From assembly GCA_013433145.1 (NCBI GenBank), contig CM024172.1, forward strand, positions 6,084,713-6,148,712: DNA of 64,000 nucleotides, read 5' to 3'. The stretch is from Ascaris suum. Lineage: Eukaryota > Nematoda > Chromadorea > Rhabditida > Ascarididae. A model generated the notes under the pieces. It was given only the letters and a program-made list of their open reading frames with translations, did no database searches and was not told where the DNA came from. The translations under genes were made by a program, and so were the position numbers. Below, piece after piece: positions 59,501 to 64,000 of the stretch. The first letter of the stretch is position 1. Every line of letters begins with the position of its first letter.

Positions 59501-61476
59501 CGATGATCTGGATCCAACTCGACGGAAATAATGATCAATTATTCCCTTCCAATTGATAATGAAATAATTCTCAAATTGCATGAATAATGCATTATAAATG
59601 TCCTTTATCGTGACACAAGAACCGATGATCTGGATCCAACTCGACGGGAAATAATGATCAATTATTCCCTTCCAATTGATAATGAAATAATTCTCAAATT
59701 GCATGAATAATGCATTATAAATGTCCTTTATCGTGACACAAGAACCGATGATCTGGATCCAACTCGACGGAAATAATGATCAATTATTCCCTTCCAATTG
59801 ATAATGAAATAATTCTCAAATTGCATGAATAATGCATTATAAATGTCCTTTATCGTGACACAAGAACCGATGATCTGGATCCAACTCGACGGAAATAATG
59901 ATCAATTATTCCCTTCCAATTGATAATGAAATAATTCTCAAATTGCATGAATAATGCATTATAAATGTCCTTTATCGTGACACAAGAACCGATGATCTGG
60001 ATCCAACTCGACGGAAATAATGATCAATTATTCCCTTCCAATTGATAATGAAATAATTCTCAAATTGCATGAATAATGCATTATAAATGTCCTTTATCGT
60101 GACACAAGAACCGATGATCTGGATCCAACTCGACGGGAAATAATGATCAATTATTCCCTTCCAATTGATAATGAAATAATTCTCAAATTGCATGAATAAT
60201 GCATTATAAATGTCCTTTATCGTGACACAAGAACCGATGATCTGGATCCAACTCGACGGAAATAATGATCAATTATTCCCTTCCAATTGATAATGAAATA
60301 ATTCTCAAATTGCATGAATAATGCATTATAAATGTCCTTTATCGTGACACAAGAACCGATGATCTGGATCCAACTCGACGGAAATAATGATCAATTATTC
60401 CCTTCCAATTGATAATGAAATAATTCTCAAATTGCATGAATAATGCATTATAAATGTCCTTTATCGTGACACAAGAACCGATGATCTGGATCCAACTCGA
60501 CGGAAATAATGATCAATTATTCCCTTCCAATTGATAATGAAATAATTCTCAAATTGCATGAATAATGCATTATAAATGTCCTTTATCGTGACACAAGAAC
60601 CGATGATCTGGATCCAACTCGACGGAAATAATGATCAATTATTCCCTTCCAATTGATAATGAAATAATTCTCAAATTGCATGAATAATGCATTATAAATG
60701 TCCTTTATCGTGACACAAGAACCGATGATCTGGATCCAACTCGACGGAAATAATGATCAATTATTCCCTTCCAATTGATAATGAAATAATTCTCAAATTG
60801 CATGAATAATGCATTATAAATGTCCTTTATCGTGACACAAGAACCGATGATCTGGATCCAACTCGACGGAAATAATGATCAATTATTCCCTTCCAATTGA
60901 TAATGAAATAATTCTCAAATTGCATGAATAATGCATTATAAATGTCCTTTATCGTGACACAAGAACCGATGATCTGGATCCAACTCGACGGATAATAATG
61001 ATCAATTATTCCCTTCCAATTGATAATGAAATAATTCTCAAATTGCATGAATAATGCATTATAAATGTCCTTTATCGTGACACAAGAACCGATGATCTGG
61101 ATCCAACTCGACGGAAATAATGATCAATTATTCCCTTCCAATTGATAATGAAATAATTCTCAAATTGCATGAATAATGCATTATAAATGTCCTTTATCGT
61201 GACACAAGAACCGATGATCTGGATCCAACTCGACGGAAATAATGATCAATTATTCCCTTCCAATTGATAATGAAATAATTCTCAAATTGCATGAATAATG
61301 CATTATAAATGTCCTTTATCGTGACACAAGAACCGATGATCTGGATCCAACTCGACGGAAATAATGATCAATTATTCCCTTCCAATTGATAATGAAATAA
61401 TTCTCAAATTGCATGAATAATGCATTATAAATGTCCTTTATCGTGACACAAGAACCGATGATCTGGATCCAACTCG
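53591..61476. repeat. Satellite array, most homogeneous block
   Basis: Units are almost invariant outside the G/A tract, with A31 and G40 nearly fixed. Rare exceptions are GGATAATAATG-type starts (56,218 and 60,989), GGATAAATAATG with G31 near 54,750, GGATATAATG near 55,850 and GGAAATATAATG near 59,032. This is the pattern expected of a recently homogenised part of an array. Confidence 0.97.
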
Positions 61477-61585
61477 ACGGATAATGATCAATTATTTTAA
61501 TTGATAATGAAATAAAAATTGCATGAATAATGCATTATTTGTCCTTTAATCGTGACACAAGAACCGATGATCTGGATCCAACTCG
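61477..61585. repeat. 109-bp deletion monomer
   Basis: A single unit 13 bp shorter than standard in an otherwise near-perfect block. Losses are spread over several places: ACGGATAATG at the start, ATTATTTTAATTG lacking the CCCTTCC segment, AATAAAAATTG lacking TTCTC, and CATTATTTGTCC lacking AAA. TTTAATCG also has one extra A. Multiple small deletions in one unit between intact neighbours suggest a local low-quality patch rather than one deletion event. Confidence 0.85.
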
Positions 61586-64000
61586 ACGGAAATAATGATC
61601 AATTATTCCCTTCCAATTGATAATGAAATAATTCTCAAATTGCATGAATAATGCATTATAAATGTCCTTTATCGTGACACAAGAACCGATGATCTGGATC
61701 CAACTCGACGGGAAATAATGATCAATTATTCCCTTCCAATTGATAATGAAATAATTCTCAAATTGCATGAATAATGCATTATAAATGTCCTTTATCGTGA
61801 CACAAGAACCGATGATCTGGATCCAACTCGACGGGAAATAATGATCAATTATTCCCTTCCAATTGATAATGAAATAATTCTCAAATTGCATGAATAATGC
61901 ATTATAAATGTCCTTTATCGTGACACAAGAACCGATGATCTGGATCCAACTCGACGGGAAATAATGATCAATTATTCCCTTCCAATTGATAATGAAATAA
62001 TTCTCAAATTGCATGAATAATGCATTATAAATGTCCTTTATCGTGACACAAGAACCGATGATCTGGATCCAACTCGACGGAAATAATGATCAATTATTCC
62101 CTTCCAATTGATAATGAAATAATTCTCAAATTGCATGAATAATGCATTATAAATGTCCTTTATCGTGACACAAGAACCGATGATCTGGATCCAACTCGAC
62201 GGAAATAATGATCAATTATTCCCTTCCAATTGATAATGAAATAATTCTCAAATTGCATGAATAATGCATTATAAATGTCCTTTATCGTGACACAAGAACC
62301 GATGATCTGGATCCAACTCGACGGGAATAATGATCAATTATTCCCTTCCAATTGATAATGAAATAATTCTCAAATTGCATGAATAATGCATTATAAATGT
62401 CCTTTATCGTGACACAAGAACCGATGATCTGGATCCAACTCGACGGGAAATAATGATCAATTATTCCCTTCCAATTGATAATGAAATAATTCTCAAATTG
62501 CATGAATAATGCATTATAAATGTCCTTTATCGTGACACAAGAACCGATGATCTGGATCCAACTCGACGGAAATAATGATCAATTATTCCCTTCCAATTGA
62601 TAATGAAATAATTCTCAAATTGCATGAATAATGCATTATAAATGTCCTTTATCGTGACACAAGAACCGATGATCTGGATCCAACTCGACGGAAATAATGA
62701 TCAATTATTCCCTTCCAATTGATAATGAAATAATTCTCAAATTGCATGAATAATGCATTATAAATGTCCTTTATCGTGACACAAGAACCGATGATCTGGA
62801 TCCAACTCGACGGGAAATAATGATCAATTATTCCCTTCCAATTGATAATGAAATAATTCTCAAATTGCATGAATAATGCATTATAAATGTCCTTTATCGT
62901 GACACAAGAACCGATGATCTGGATCCAACTCGACGGAAATAATGATCAATTATTCCCTTCCAATTGATAATGAAATAATTCTCAAATTGCATGAATAATG
63001 CATTATAAATGTCCTTTATCGTGACACAAGAACCGATGATCTGGATCCAACTCGACGGAAATAATGATCAATTATTCCCTTCCAATTGATAATGAAATAA
63101 TTCTCAAATTGCATGAATAATGCATTATAAATGTCCTTTATCGTGACACAAGAACCGATGATCTGGATCCAACTCGACGGAAAATAATGATCAATTATTC
63201 CCTTCCAATTGATAATGAAATAATTCTCAAATTGCATGAATAATGCATTATAAATGTCCTTTATCGTGACACAAGAACCGATGATCTGGATCCAACTCGA
63301 CGGGAAATAATGATCAATTATTCCCTTCCAATTGATAATGAAATAATTCTCAAATTGCATGAATAATGCATTATAAATGTCCTTTATCGTGACACAAGAA
63401 CCGATGATCTGGATCCAACTCGACGGAAATAATGATCAATTATTCCCTTCCAATTGATAATGAAATAATTCTCAAATTGCATGAATAATGCATTATAAAT
63501 GTCCTTTATCGTGACACAAGAACCGATGATCTGGATCCAACTCGACGGGAATAATGATCAATTATTCCCTTCCAATTGATAATGAAATAATTCTCAAATT
63601 GCATGAATAATGCATTATAAATGTCCTTTATCGTGACACAAGAACCGATGATCTGGATCCAACTCGACGGAAATAATGATCAATTATTCCCTTCCAATTG
63701 ATAATGAAATAATTCTCAAATTGCATGAATAATGCATTATAAATGTCCTTTATCGTGACACAAGAACCGATGATCTGGATCCAACTCGACGGGAAATAAT
63801 GATCAATTATTCCCTTCCAATTGATAATGAAATAATTCTCAAATTGCATGAATAATGCATTATAAATGTCCTTTATCGTGACACAAGAACCGATGATCTG
63901 GATCCAACTCGACGGAAATAATGATCAATTATTCCCTTCCAATTGATAATGAAATAATTCTCAAATTGCATGAATAATGCATTATAAATGTCCTTTATCG
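61586..64000. repeat. Satellite array, clean 3' block to the window edge
   Basis: Twenty regular units. By start type they read, in order: S L L L S S M L S S L S S S' L S M S L S, where S is GG+AAA (122 bp), L is GGG+AAA (123 bp), M is GGG+AA (122 bp) and S' is GG+AAAA (123 bp). Apart from this tract I see practically no difference between units. The last unit is cut by the window edge, so the array continues. Confidence 0.96.

Noticed and set aside
1..64000. CRISPR array
   Set aside because: The repeat is the full 122-bp unit with no variable spacers between shorter constant repeats; unit length and behaviour are those of a satellite.

Overview
The whole window is one head-to-tail tandem satellite DNA array. 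No protein-coding gene, RNA gene, transposon, CRISPR array or operon could be supported. The repeat unit (monomer) is 122 bp, with a common 123 bp form. It is AT-rich: the consensus has 40 G/C in 122, about 33 percent GC. About 520 consecutive copies fill the 64 kb, so both window edges lie inside the array. Long AT-rich arrays of this kind are typical of eukaryotic heterochromatin (pericentromeric, centromeric or subtelomeric). I do not recognise the family and cannot name the species from the sequence.

Throughout, monomer position 1 is the A of the motif ACGG that follows GGATCCAACTCG. Each consensus monomer has one GGATCC (positions 111-116), one TGATCA (11-16), a 7-bp inverted repeat ATCAATT/AATTGAT (13-19 and 30-36), a TGCAT/ATGCA inverted repeat (56-60 and 66-70), and three ATAATG motifs exactly 28 bp apart (7, 35, 63).

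Layout: (1) 1-9,620 is a clean, highly homogeneous block. It carries two patches of a local subtype with C instead of G at position 40. (2) 9,621-26,277 is the same satellite with a sudden, dense load of mostly single-base insertions and deletions. It also carries recurrent subfamily substitutions, one set of which is essentially confined to this block. (3) 26,278-26,287 is a run of 10 N, an assembly gap inside the array. (4) 26,288-52,980 is satellite that becomes cleaner with distance from the gap. It is interrupted by a short unrelated-looking stretch (28,094-28,160) and a strongly degenerate stretch (37,435-37,791). (5) 52,981-53,590 is a rearranged stretch made of satellite pieces. (6) 53,591-64,000 is the cleanest block, broken by one 109-bp deletion monomer at 61,477-61,585.

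The many minus-strand open reading frames repeating a 41-residue unit are by-products of the repeat. A 123-bp monomer is divisible by three and happens to have one stop-free frame, so runs of 123-bp units give long ORFs, and each 122-bp unit shifts the frame and ends them. I regard none as a gene. The points most worth following are the abrupt quality and subfamily boundary at 9,621, the linked-substitution subfamilies, the 122/123 length polymorphism in a single G/A tract, and the cryptic 28-bp substructure of the monomer.
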